Origin: Brevibacillus porteri
Lineage (GTDB): Bacteria; Bacillota; Bacilli; Brevibacillales; Brevibacillaceae
DNA: 64,000 bases
Assembly: GCF_003013475.1 (NCBI RefSeq)
Contig: NZ_PXZO01000067.1
Location: forward strand, 62,001 to 126,000
Reading direction: 5' to 3'
The notes below the pieces were generated by a model, which made no database searches, was not told the DNA's origin, and saw only the letters and a list, made by a program, of their open reading frames with translations. Position 1 is the first letter of the stretch; every line of letters starts with the position of its first letter. A program made the translations under genes and the position numbers. Below are positions 15,367 through 22,975 of the stretch, in pieces.

Positions 15367-16464
15367 ATGGAGTTACGCGCGATATGGGAAAGGTATAAGA
15401 ATCGTGGGCTAGTCATGTTTGGCTGCCTTGCTCTTGTGCTCGTTCCCATGATTGGCTATTTCTCTGCCCAGGCTACTCAGCCAAAACAGGTCACTTTTTC
15501 GTTGGACGGAGAAAGCAAGACGGTCGCTACAAAAGCCAAGACCGTTGAGCAGTTCTTAACCGAGCGAAACATTACGGTAACGGAAAAGGATTCCCTTCAA
15601 CCGACCCCCGAGACGAAGCTAAAAGACGGAGCACTCATTACTTTATATACAACCTGGTCCATACCAATCCAGGTTGACGGGCAGAAAAAAACGATAGAGA
15701 CACTTAGTCGGGATGTTGCTGGTGCGTTGAAGGACGGCGGCATCGTGCTAGGTGAGAAGGACCGGGTAGAACCGGTATTGACCGCTACACTTACCAAGGA
15801 CTCCTCGATCAGCGTAAAGCGGGTTGTTGAGAAAATGGTAAAAGTCGATGAGCGAGTCACCTTTCAAGAAATACGCAAAAATGATCCAGCGCTGGAAAAA
15901 GGTAAGACCCGCGTATTACAGAGCGGGCAAGAAGGTAAGGCAATTGCACACTATAAGCTAGTCATGGAAGATGGAAAAGAAGTCTCCCGTGATCTGGTCA
16001 AAAAAGATGTACTTGTACCGAAGAAAGATAATGTCGTAGCCGTGGGTACCGCAGTTCCAACGTTGCAGAAAAAGGGTCAACCAGATCGGGTCCTGGTTGC
16101 TTCAGCAGCGGGTCCGGTATCACGTGGTGGAAAAGTGTTTAGGCCGAAAAAAGTACTGAACGGGGTTACCCTGACTGCTTATACTCCTTCGGGAGGTGGC
16201 AAACACCCAAGCTCTCCGGGATATGGACGCACATCGACAGGGGTAAAAGCCAAGACAGGTCACACAATCGCTGTAGATCCTAAAGTCATTCCGTATGGAT
16301 GGTGGGTGTACATTGAAGGTGTTGGGTATCGTCGAGCTGAAGATACGGGTGGTGCCATGAAAGGTGGCAAAATCGACGTATTCGTAGGCACGGAATCCGA
16401 GGCGAGGAAATTCGGTCGCAAGCGAAACAAAACTGTATATATCATTGGACCACAGAAGCCTTAG
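15367..16464 (+). CDS. yabE: Resuscitation-promoting-factor-like cell-wall protein YabE
   Basis: A 365-residue exported protein. An N-terminal hydrophobic segment (about residues 13-33) is followed by two DUF348 (Ubiquitin-like YabE) repeats at about 40-145, a G5 domain at about 150-225 and a C-terminal 3D domain (L-T-A-Y-T-P-S-G-G-G to the end). The 3D domain contains the A-x-D-P-x-V-I-P-x-G and D-T-G-G-A-M-K-G-x-x-I-D-V motifs that carry the three catalytic Asp residues of MltA-like lytic transglycosylases. It should trim peptidoglycan outside the cell. I chose ATG 15367 over GTG 15358 because AAAAGGAG at 15351-15358 overlaps the GTG. It has its own promoter and terminator. Confidence 0.92.
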   Translation: MELRAIWERYKNRGLVMFGCLALVLVPMIGYFSAQATQPKQVTFSLDGESKTVATKAKTVEQFLTERNITVTEKDSLQPTPETKLKDGALITLYTTWSIPIQVDGQKKTIETLSRDVAGALKDGGIVLGEKDRVEPVLTATLTKDSSISVKRVVEKMVKVDERVTFQEIRKNDPALEKGKTRVLQSGQEGKAIAHYKLVMEDGKEVSRDLVKKDVLVPKKDNVVAVGTAVPTLQKKGQPDRVLVASAAGPVSRGGKVFRPKKVLNGVTLTAYTPSGGGKHPSSPGYGRTSTGVKAKTGHTIAVDPKVIPYGWWVYIEGVGYRRAEDTGGAMKGGKIDVFVGTESEARKFGRKRNKTVYIIGPQKP

Positions 16465-16465
16465 G

Positions 16466-16490
16466 ACAGGAGCGATTGCTCCTGTTCTTC
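16466..16490 (+). terminator. Terminator after yabE
   Basis: ACAGGAGC pairs with GCTCCTGT around GATT, followed by T-rich TCTTCTGTTT. Confidence 0.75.
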
Positions 16491-16631
16491 TGTTTCCTAC
16501 ATGGTTATTGTGATAAGCTGTTTGTTAGTTAGACGATCCTTTTTACCAAATGTTTCATGTATTTTTGGCTTTGGGTACGGTTTTTTTTGGAACACTAGTA
16601 TCGTACCGACTTTGTACGAAAGTGGGAGCAC

Positions 16632-17183
16632 ATGATGAAGATCAAGGAAGTCATCGTGGTGGAAGGACGAGACGATACCGCAGCAATCAAGCGTGCGGTT
16701 AATGCTGATACGATTGAAACTGGTGGTTCTGCCATTCATAAAAGAACGATTGAAAAAATCAGGCTGGCGCAACAAAAACGCGGTGTTATTATTTTTACAG
16801 ACCCTGATTATCAAGGGGAGCGCATCCGAAAAATTATCAGCAAGTCGGTTCCAGGCTGCAAGCACGCATTTATTACCCAGGAGGACGGGACCAAAAAGGG
16901 CGACATCGGCGTTGAGAACGCGTCACCTGACGTGATTATTCGTGCGCTTTCAGAGGTACGTACCGAAATGGCGGAAACGGCTGGAGAGATTACCTCAGAC
17001 GATCTGTTGGCAAATGGTCTTACGTCCGGAGTAGATGCTAAAGATCGCAGAATTAAGCTGGGAGAAGCATTGGGGATCGGATACGCCAACGCCAAGCAAA
17101 TGCTGCAGCGGCTCAATGCCTTCCAAATCAGTCGAGCAGAATTCGAAGCGGCCATTACGGCTATCAACAAAGAGAGGAAGTAA
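16632..17183 (+). CDS. rnmV: Ribonuclease M5
   Basis: A 183-residue Toprim-domain nuclease. It shows V-V-E-G-R-D-D-T near residue 10 (Toprim Glu) and F-T-D-P-D-Y-Q-G-E-R-I-R near 58 (the D-x-D pair), plus the family's K-G-D-I-G-V-E-N-A. RNase M5 matures 5S rRNA precursors with ribosomal protein L18. It lies four bases before rsmA, the conserved rRNA-maturation pair. Confidence 0.95.
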   Translation: MMKIKEVIVVEGRDDTAAIKRAVNADTIETGGSAIHKRTIEKIRLAQQKRGVIIFTDPDYQGERIRKIISKSVPGCKHAFITQEDGTKKGDIGVENASPDVIIRALSEVRTEMAETAGEITSDDLLANGLTSGVDAKDRRIKLGEALGIGYANAKQMLQRLNAFQISRAEFEAAITAINKERK

Positions 17184-17186
17184 GCC

Positions 17187-18080
17187 ATGACCCAAATAGC
17201 GGGCAAGGATATTGCGACACCTACGCGTACAAAAGAAATATTGGAGAAGTACGGCTTTTCTTTTAAGAAGAGTCTGGGCCAGAACTTCCTGATAGACACC
17301 AACATTTTACATAACATTGTTTCAGAGGCAGACCTTACCAAGGAAAAGGGAGCGATTGAAATTGGGCCCGGTATCGGTGCGCTGACGGAGCAATTGGGAC
17401 GAGCAGCCAAAAAAGTAATGGCGATCGAAATCGACCAGCGTCTTTTGCCTATTTTGCAGGACACGCTGTCACCCTATGAAAATATTGAAGTCGTTCATGG
17501 GGACGTACTGGAGCTAGATCTGAAGAAGTTAATAGAAGAAAAGATGACAGGAGTGGAAAAGCTGAGCGTAGTGGCGAATCTGCCTTACTATGTGACGACA
17601 CCCATCCTGATGAAGCTGCTGGAAGAGAGATTGCCCCTCGAAAACATCGTGGTCATGATTCAAAAGGAAGTGGCAGAGAGAATTGCAGCCAAACCAGGAA
17701 CGAAAGACTATGGCTCTCTTTCAGTCGCAGCTCAATTCTATGCAGAAACAGAAGTAGCGATGATTGTGCCTGCAAGTGTGTTCATTCCGCGTCCGAATGT
17801 CGACTCGGCAGTGATTCGCTTAAAGGTAAGGGATCGTCCTCCAGTGGAAGTAGACGACCAGGATGTGTTTTTCCGGGTGGTACGCAGCTCGTTTGCACAG
17901 CGCCGTAAGACGTTGTTGAACAACCTAATGAACGGACTGTTTCCTAAAACCCAAAAGGATGAAGTAATACAGATGCTCACTGACATCGGGATCAATCCGA
18001 CTCGACGTGGTGAAACACTCAGTTTGGACGAATTTGCCCGCCTAGCGAACGAAGGTATGCGCCGCGGACTGATTACGTAA
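17187..18080 (+). CDS. rsmA: 16S rRNA (adenine1518-N6/adenine1519-N6)-dimethyltransferase
   Basis: A 297-residue KsgA/RsmA enzyme that dimethylates the two adjacent adenines in helix 45 of 16S rRNA during late 30S assembly. Visible are S-L-G-Q-N-F-L-I-D near residue 32, I-E-I-G-P-G-I-G-A-L-T (SAM loop) near 56, and V-A-N-L-P-Y-Y-V-T-T-P (N-L-P-Y catalytic motif) near 131. F-x-x-R-R-K-T-L-x-N-N-L near 235 has the family form. Translationally close to rnmV. In B. subtilis yabG follows; here the veg region follows directly. Confidence 0.96.
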   Translation: MTQIAGKDIATPTRTKEILEKYGFSFKKSLGQNFLIDTNILHNIVSEADLTKEKGAIEIGPGIGALTEQLGRAAKKVMAIEIDQRLLPILQDTLSPYENIEVVHGDVLELDLKKLIEEKMTGVEKLSVVANLPYYVTTPILMKLLEERLPLENIVVMIQKEVAERIAAKPGTKDYGSLSVAAQFYAETEVAMIVPASVFIPRPNVDSAVIRLKVRDRPPVEVDDQDVFFRVVRSSFAQRRKTLLNNLMNGLFPKTQKDEVIQMLTDIGINPTRRGETLSLDEFARLANEGMRRGLIT

Positions 18081-18090
18081 ATCGTGTAGA

Positions 18091-18137
18091 CGACCCTCTT
18101 ATTTTTGGGCGAGATCACCCAAGAATGGGGGTTTTTG
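18091..18137 (+). terminator. Terminator after rsmA
   Basis: A long, imperfect hairpin, with TTGGG pairing with CCCAA and flanking CCC/GGG pairs, ends in GGGGGTTTTTG. It sits between rsmA and the veg promoters. Confidence 0.65.
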
Positions 18138-18164
18138 CGTATTTATGCCCTTTATGCATATCTT

Positions 18165-18271
18165 TTGACAAATATCTACGTTTTTTATGAAAAAAACCCC
18201 GTTGACAAAATATCTACAGGGTTGCTATAATTTTTTATTTCTTTGACAAAATATAAGTGAGCTGTTATAAT
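18165..18271 (+). promoter_or_regulatory. Tandem veg promoters
   Basis: Three TTGACA boxes occur in a row at 18165, 18202 and 18243, each followed by AAATAT or AAAATAT. The second has TATAAT at 18226-18231 (18-base spacer). The third has TATAAT at 18266-18271 (17-base spacer), a full consensus. The first has only a weak TATGAA near 18186. veg of B. subtilis is also known for a very strong promoter. Confidence 0.85.
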
Positions 18272-18296
18272 AGATGTAAGCGAGGTGGATGGAACA

Positions 18297-18569
18297 ATGG
18301 CAAGAAACACGTTACTTGACATTAAACGCAGTTTAGACGGACACATCGGTGAGCGCATCCTGCTGAAGGCTAATGGCGGTCGCCGCAAAACCGTTGAACG
18401 TAGTGGCATCCTCGAAGAAACTTACCCATCTGTGTTTGTGGTAAAGCTGGATGACGACCAACTCTTTGAGCGGGTATCTTACAGCTATGCTGACATCTTG
18501 ACGGAAACAGTAGAATTGACGGTGTGCCGCGAAAACGAGCACATCCGCATCACATTTGTACAACAGTAG
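18297..18569 (+). CDS. veg: Veg protein
   Basis: A 90-residue protein that closely follows the Veg family: M-A-R-N-T-L-L-D-I-K-R-x-L-D near the start, R-I-L-L-K-A-N-G-G-R-R-K-T and a Y-S-Y-A-D-I-L-T-E-T-V segment. Veg promotes biofilm matrix expression in B. subtilis by an indirect route and affects spore outgrowth; its biochemical role is not settled. I chose ATG 18297 since GAGGTGG at 18282-18288 is eight bases upstream; the ATG at 18285 lies inside that site. Driven by the tandem promoters. Confidence 0.95.
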   Translation: MARNTLLDIKRSLDGHIGERILLKANGGRRKTVERSGILEETYPSVFVVKLDDDQLFERVSYSYADILTETVELTVCRENEHIRITFVQQ

Positions 18570-18600
18570 AGCCCTTTTGGGTTCTACTGTTTTGTTTTTT
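18562..18600 (+). terminator. Terminator after veg
   Basis: AACAGTAGAGCCC pairs with GGGTTCTACTGTT around TTTT, followed by TTGTTTTTT. The stem includes the veg stop codon. Confidence 0.88.
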
Positions 18601-18686
18601 ATATCGAAAAGCTCTGAACATTTGGTTGAGGCAATAAAAAGAGCAGCATAGAGCACACTAAGCCTGTCAACGAGAAGGAGGGTGCT

Positions 18687-18866
18687 ATGGGTCGCAGACG
18701 AGGACTGATGTCAGAGCAGTTTAAGATGGAACTGGCCAAAGAGCTTGGGTTTTACGATACAGTAAAAGCCGAGGGTTGGGGAGGCATCACGACACGGGAT
18801 GCGGGTAACATGGTCAAGCGTGCTGTTCAGCTTGCTGAGGAAGCATTAGCCGCTAAGCGATTGTAG
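18687..18866 (+). CDS. sspF: Alpha/beta-type small acid-soluble spore protein SspF
   Basis: A 59-residue protein too short for many gene callers. It has the alpha/beta SASP signature: M-S-E-x-F-K-x-E-L-A-K-E-L-G-F-Y, then G-W-G-G-I-T-T-R-D-A-G-N-M-V-K. In place of the exact GPR protease cleavage site it has the SspF-type variant. SASPs coat spore DNA and protect it from UV and heat. The GAGAAGGAGGG ribosome-binding site precedes the ATG. It lies between veg and ispE, the same place as sspF (yabM-region small SASP) in B. subtilis, and has its own terminator. Confidence 0.92.
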   Translation: MGRRRGLMSEQFKMELAKELGFYDTVKAEGWGGITTRDAGNMVKRAVQLAEEALAAKRL

Positions 18867-18920
18867 CATTTGGTTTGATCGTACGGACGTTTCTCACCAT
18901 ATAAACACTCGTTGACAAGG

Positions 18921-18941
18921 CCGGGGCAACCCGGTTTTTTT
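18921..18941 (+). terminator. Terminator after sspF
   Basis: CCGGG and CCCGG pair around GCAA, followed by seven T residues. Confidence 0.85.
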
Positions 18942-19080
18942 CTGTAAAGAGAGCTGAATTTTCGAAATACCCATAATGATCTCGATCCTATTCTTTTTAA
19001 TTGATCAAGTGGCATGGGAGAGATTGGCTATGCTACAATAAGAGACTAGGAAATTTAGAAAGTAGGCAGAGGTGAATTAC

Positions 19081-19959
19081 GTGCGTATCTCGGTCAAAGC
19101 TCCGGCCAAAATTAATTTGACTCTCGACGTGCTTGCCAAACGGCCGGACGGTTATCACGAAGTGGAAATGGTGATGACAACCGTAGACTTGGCAGATCGT
19201 GTGGACATGACTCTACGCGAAGATGGTGAGATTACGCTGGACTGTTCTGCCAGCTTCGTACCGGATGATATCCGTAACCACGCATATAAAGCGGCAACGC
19301 TCATGAAAGAAAAATTTCAAGTACGCCAGGGCGTACACTTGTATATCGACAAGCAAATTCCGGTTGCGGCTGGACTGGCAGGTGGCAGTAGTGATGCAGC
19401 AGCAACACTACGCGGCTTGAACCAATTGTGGAATCTCGGGTTGACCAGAGATGAGCTGGCTAAAATCGGAGCAGAAATTGGCTCTGATGTGCCGTTTTGC
19501 GTTTATGGAGGAACAGCGCTGGCGACAGGGCGTGGCGAACAGATTGCGCATCTGGGAGCGCCTGCACCGTGCTGGGTCATTCTAGCCAAGCCGCCTATCG
19601 GAGTATCTACCCCGGATGTATACGGAAACCTGCGTGTGGCCCAGATCGATAATCATCCCGATACCCAACAAATGCTGCAAGCCATCGCGACTCAAGACTT
19701 TTCACTCATGTGCCAATCTCTTGGGAATGTGTTGGAGAACGTCACGCTCTCGCTTCATCCACAAGTAAGACAGATCAAGGATCTCATGGTCGCTTCGGGG
19801 GCAGATGGTGTCCTGATGTCTGGCAGCGGCCCTACTGTGTTTGCTCTTGTGCAAAAGGAAGCGAAAGTACATCGGATCTACAACGCGTTGCGAGGTTTTG
19901 TCAAAGATGTGTTTGTTGTCCGAATGTTAGGCGCTCAAGATGGGGAAATACTTGCATAA
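19081..19959 (+). CDS. ispE: 4-diphosphocytidyl-2-C-methyl-D-erythritol kinase
   Basis: A 292-residue GHMP kinase of the non-mevalonate isoprenoid pathway; it phosphorylates the 2-hydroxyl of CDP-methylerythritol. It shows A-P-A-K-I-N-L-T-L-D-V near the start, P-V-A-A-G-L-A-G-G-S-S-D-A-A-A (ATP loop) near residue 97 and M-S-G-S-G-P-T-V-F near 250. GTG 19081 gives M-R-I-S-V-K-A-P-A-K, matching the B. subtilis start, and AGAGGTG lies six bases upstream; the GTG at 19072 falls within that site. It precedes purR, the conserved order. Confidence 0.96.
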   Translation: MRISVKAPAKINLTLDVLAKRPDGYHEVEMVMTTVDLADRVDMTLREDGEITLDCSASFVPDDIRNHAYKAATLMKEKFQVRQGVHLYIDKQIPVAAGLAGGSSDAAATLRGLNQLWNLGLTRDELAKIGAEIGSDVPFCVYGGTALATGRGEQIAHLGAPAPCWVILAKPPIGVSTPDVYGNLRVAQIDNHPDTQQMLQAIATQDFSLMCQSLGNVLENVTLSLHPQVRQIKDLMVASGADGVLMSGSGPTVFALVQKEAKVHRIYNALRGFVKDVFVVRMLGAQDGEILA

Positions 19960-20014
19960 ACCCGTATGGAAATGATACATTATCAGCATAATATTCGGTT
20001 TTGGAGGAAGAGCC

Positions 20015-20848
20015 ATGAAGAAATTGCGCAGAAGTGCACGTCTGGTTGATATGACGCAGCACTTGCTCGCCCATCCCCATACGCTGACTCCTCTCACTCT
20101 GTTCGCGGAACAATACGGCGCAGCGAAATCATCCATCAGTGAAGACTTGTCTATCATTAAAGAGGCTTTTGAAGTCCAAGGGGTAGGCTTGTTGAAAACG
20201 GTGGCGGGAGCGGCAGGCGGAGTGAAGTATATTCCACAGGTCAAAACGGAAGAGGCCCTTCACTTCATGCGCGAACTGATCGGTCAACTCGCTAATCCAG
20301 AGAGACTTTTGCCAGGTGGATACTTGTATATGTCCGACATTCTCGGGAATCCACAAACGATGGCGAAGATCGGAAAGCTCTTTGCAACCGCTTATGCGGA
20401 TAAAAATGTGGATGTCGTTATGACGGTGGAAACAAAGGGGATTCCACTTGCGTATGCGACGGCTATGTTTCTGAATGTGCCTGTTGTGATTGTGCGCCGT
20501 GACAACAAGGTGACGGAAGGTTCAGTAGTGAGCATTAACTATGTATCGGGTTCCAGTAAACGAATTCAAACCATGTCACTCGCTCGCCGCGGTTTGGCCG
20601 AGCAGTCTCGCGTCCTCATTGTGGATGACTTTATGAAAGCTGGCGGGACATTGCGGGGCATGATTGATCTGTTGCAGGAATTCCGTGCAACCGTAGTAGG
20701 GTGCGGCGTACTGGTAGAAACAACAGCAGATGTTTCTGAGCGTTTGGTAGATGAATATGTATCGCTTGCAAAACTGCAGGATGTAGACTTCAAGGGCAAG
20801 CAAATTGAAATAGAGCTAGGCAGTTTTTTTGAAAATAGAGGGGAGTAG
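20015..20848 (+). CDS. purR: Purine operon repressor PurR
   Basis: A 277-residue Gram-positive PurR. It has an N-terminal winged-helix domain (about residues 1-75, starting K-K-L-R-R-S-A-R-L-V-D-M-T) and a type I phosphoribosyltransferase-like domain with the PRPP loop V-L-I-V-D-D-F-M-K-A-G-G-T near 200. It represses purine synthesis and related genes; PRPP binding to the PRT-like domain releases it from DNA. It lacks catalytic activity as a family trait. Followed six bases later by ridA. Confidence 0.95.
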   Translation: MKKLRRSARLVDMTQHLLAHPHTLTPLTLFAEQYGAAKSSISEDLSIIKEAFEVQGVGLLKTVAGAAGGVKYIPQVKTEEALHFMRELIGQLANPERLLPGGYLYMSDILGNPQTMAKIGKLFATAYADKNVDVVMTVETKGIPLAYATAMFLNVPVVIVRRDNKVTEGSVVSINYVSGSSKRIQTMSLARRGLAEQSRVLIVDDFMKAGGTLRGMIDLLQEFRATVVGCGVLVETTADVSERLVDEYVSLAKLQDVDFKGKQIEIELGSFFENRGE

Positions 20849-20854
20849 ATAGGT

Positions 20855-21235
20855 ATGGCAATCTCTTTTGTTTCAACTGACAAGGCTCCTGCCGCTATTG
20901 GTCCTTACAGCCAAGCTGCGAAGGTAGGTCCATTTCTTTTTGCATCGGGTCAAATTCCGCTGCGTGCTGACGGCACTTTGGTAGAAGGTGACGTCGTGGA
21001 GCAAACCCATCAGGTTTTTTCCAACATTCAAGCAGTACTAGCAGAAGCCGGTGGCAACCTGACGAACGTAGTGAAGGCGACTGTATTCATCAAGGACATG
21101 AATGATTTTGGCCAACTGAATGAAGTGTACGGCCACTATTTCGGCGATCACAAGCCAGCTCGTTCCACTGTGGAAGTGGCACGTCTGCCGCGCGACGTAA
21201 AAGTCGAAATCGAAATTGTAGCTTATATCGAATAG
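20855..21235 (+). CDS. ridA: Reactive intermediate deaminase RidA (YabJ)
   Basis: A 126-residue YjgF/YER057c/UK114 protein. Visible are A-P-A-A-I-G-P-Y-S-Q-A near residue 8, F-A-S-G-Q-I-P-L near 28, V-K-A-T-V-F-I-K-D-M near 74 and P-A-R-S-T-V-E-V-A-R-L-P near 102, which holds the catalytic Arg. It hydrolyses reactive enamine/imine intermediates such as 2-aminoacrylate. Co-transcribed with purR as in B. subtilis, where YabJ was linked to purine repression. Terminator directly after. Confidence 0.95.
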   Translation: MAISFVSTDKAPAAIGPYSQAAKVGPFLFASGQIPLRADGTLVEGDVVEQTHQVFSNIQAVLAEAGGNLTNVVKATVFIKDMNDFGQLNEVYGHYFGDHKPARSTVEVARLPRDVKVEIEIVAYIE

Positions 21236-21246
21236 GAAAAATTGGA

Positions 21247-21283
21247 AAATAGCCTGATGCCACGCGCATTAGGCTATTTTTTT
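21247..21283 (+). terminator. Terminator after ridA
   Basis: AAATAGCCTGATGC pairs with GCATTAGGCTATTT around CACGC, followed by T residues. Confidence 0.92.
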
Positions 21284-21361
21284 GTGTGATTGTAGAAAAT
21301 TTCCAAAAAATGACATATAAACATATTTATATATTTTTTCAAATATTGCATAATGGTAAGC

Positions 21362-21387
21362 AGGAATATTTACCCAGCGAGTGGAAA
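21362..21387 (+). promoter_or_regulatory. Sigma-H-type promoter of spoVG
   Basis: AGGAATA (21362-21368) matches the sigma-H -35 box and GTGGAAA (21381-21387) matches R-N-N-G-A-A-T at all but the last base, with a 12-base spacer. spoVG of B. subtilis is a classic sigma-H gene. The long AT-rich stretch upstream would suit AbrB binding. Confidence 0.55.
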
Positions 21388-21427
21388 TAATCCTAAACGC
21401 GTTACATAGATAAAGGGAGTGAACTAG

Positions 21428-21715
21428 ATGGAAGTAACAGACGTAAGGCTGCGCCGAGTGAATACGGATGGTAGGATGAAAGCGATTGCATCCATTACAA
21501 TTGACCATGAGTTTGTGGTTCATGATATCCGTGTCATTGACGGAAACAATGGTATGTTTGTAGCTATGCCGAGCAAGCGTACACCAGATGGAGAATTCCG
21601 TGATATTGCCCATCCGATTTCTTCGACTACCCGTGAAAAAATCCAGGCAGCAGTTCTCACAGAATACGACCGCGTAGGTCAAGAAGAAGAAAGCACTATC
21701 GAAGCTGGTGCTTAA
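21428..21715 (+). CDS. spoVG: Septation regulator / RNA-binding protein SpoVG
   Basis: A 95-residue SpoVG. It starts M-E-V-T-D-V-R-L-R-R-V and contains A-S-I-T-I-D-H-E-F-V-V-H-D-I-R-V and F-V-A-M-P-S-K-R-T-P-D-G-E-F-R-D, the family core. SpoVG binds nucleic acid and influences septation, cortex and exoprotein expression. AAGGGAGTG precedes the ATG. In B. subtilis glmU follows directly; here a leftward CobW gene is inserted. Confidence 0.96.
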   Translation: MEVTDVRLRRVNTDGRMKAIASITIDHEFVVHDIRVIDGNNGMFVAMPSKRTPDGEFRDIAHPISSTTREKIQAAVLTEYDRVGQEEESTIEAGA

Positions 21716-21723
21716 AACACACA

Positions 21724-21753
21724 AAGCACCCTGTCACTTGCGGCAGGGTGCTT
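21724..21753. terminator. Hairpin between convergent spoVG and the CobW-family gene
   Basis: AAGCACCCTGT pairs with GCAGGGTGCTT. No T-run follows on the plus strand; on the minus strand it is followed by TGTGTGTTTT, so it better serves the leftward gene. Confidence 0.65.
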
Positions 21754-21762
21754 CGGCGTCCG

Positions 21763-22779
21763 TTAACCATAACATTTTTTTAGGTCGTTCAAAATAATTT
21801 CTCGGTCCATGCCTTCCCCGATGAAAACAGCCACCATTTTTGGTCCGAAATTTTCAAAAGGGAACAGGAGCACCTGATTATCGGTATGTTGAAACGAGAT
21901 CAGCTCGGGCTTTCCGTGAAACTGGACGTAACCTTTTGCCCGATAGACGTTTTTGGGGAGATCGTATAGGAAGTCCTCGAATTTTTTCGCGTCTACTGGT
22001 CCGGTGAATACATAGGAAAATGTTTCGATACTATTGTAGAGAGAGGGCTGGCTTGTTTTTAGGCCGAGGGATTGCTTGAGCCTGTCCATCGTGGACATTC
22101 GGCCGATGCTTTTCTGTACGGCAATAGGGCGGTTTGTCTCGTTGTCGAGCGGTCGCTCACGAACGGTGCGTTTGACAGACAAAAGCCGGGAGACTTCTAT
22201 TTCCGCCTGAACAGTAGCGTGTATGGGTGCAGTCGGATTGATTTCACTGAGCTTTTGACGGACCCGCTCTATGACATCAGGACTGGTCAAATCGGTTTTG
22301 TTCAAAAGAAGCAGGTCTGCGTAACGCACTTGGTTTCGAATCGTTTTGACCAGAGTGCCAGTCGAGGAGAATCGTGAGTTGAGGTCCAGAAAGCGAGAGG
22401 CGTCGACAACACTAATGGTCCCTTTTAACTCTAGTCGATCATACAGCTCTGGATGGGTAATCGTATCGATGACATCAAGTGGATCGGCTACGCCAGTAGT
22501 CTCGATGAGGATTCGGTCTGGCGCAATGGCGTTCATAATATCTTTCAAGCCCTCCGTCAGCTCGCCCTTGATCGAGCAGCAAATGCAGCCATCGAGCATT
22601 TTTTTGACAGGAAAGCCGAAGCCTTGCAATTGTTCCCCGTCAATATCTTCCTCCCCCATTTCATTCATCAAGACGACTACTTTCTGGTCTGTGATGCGCA
22701 AATGAGTCAGCCATTGTTGCAAAAGGGTGGTTTTTCCGCTTCCTAAATACCCAGTCAGCAAGTATACCTCTGCGCTCAT
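21763..22779 (-). CDS. CobW/COG0523 family GTPase, putative metal chaperone
   Basis: A 338-residue G3E-family GTPase. It shows Walker A G-Y-L-G-S-G-K-T-T near residue 10, the metal-binding C-I-C-C (C-x-C-C) near 66, E-T-T-G-V-A-D-P near 93 and L-N-K-T-D near 159, then a CobW C-terminal domain (about 245-338). COG0523 proteins deliver zinc or other metals to client proteins, often under metal limitation. The metal here is not shown: no His-rich stretch is present and no clear Zur box is seen upstream. AAGGAGGTAGG precedes the ATG. It interrupts the spoVG-glmU pair. Confidence 0.88.
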   Translation of the reverse strand: MSAEVYLLTGYLGSGKTTLLQQWLTHLRITDQKVVVLMNEMGEEDIDGEQLQGFGFPVKKMLDGCICCSIKGELTEGLKDIMNAIAPDRILIETTGVADPLDVIDTITHPELYDRLELKGTISVVDASRFLDLNSRFSSTGTLVKTIRNQVRYADLLLLNKTDLTSPDVIERVRQKLSEINPTAPIHATVQAEIEVSRLLSVKRTVRERPLDNETNRPIAVQKSIGRMSTMDRLKQSLGLKTSQPSLYNSIETFSYVFTGPVDAKKFEDFLYDLPKNVYRAKGYVQFHGKPELISFQHTDNQVLLFPFENFGPKMVAVFIGEGMDREIILNDLKKCYG

Positions 22780-22829
22780 CTAATCCTACCTCCTTCAAAA
22801 TAACCTCTTTCGCCCAACAATATATCACA

Positions 22830-22842
22830 TTTCTGTCAGAAA
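22830..22842. promoter_or_regulatory. Short palindrome upstream of the CobW-family gene
   Basis: TTTCTG-T-CAGAAA, a perfect six-base inverted repeat in the leader of the leftward gene. It may be an operator; no regulator can be named. Confidence 0.3.
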
Positions 22843-22914
22843 ATTAAATGTTGTCTGCCTTGTGTCTAACTACTGGCAATGCAAGGAATCAGGGATAATC
22901 CTGTATCGATTGTC

Positions 22915-22944
22915 TTGAAATTCACATATGAATTAGGATATAGT
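22915..22944 (+). promoter_or_regulatory. Probable glmU promoter
   Basis: TTGAAA (22915-22920) and TATAGT (22939-22944) are separated by 18 bases, 31 bases before the glmU ATG. Confidence 0.6.
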
Positions 22945-22975
22945 CATTGTGGAACTTCTACGATGGAGGGTTGAC

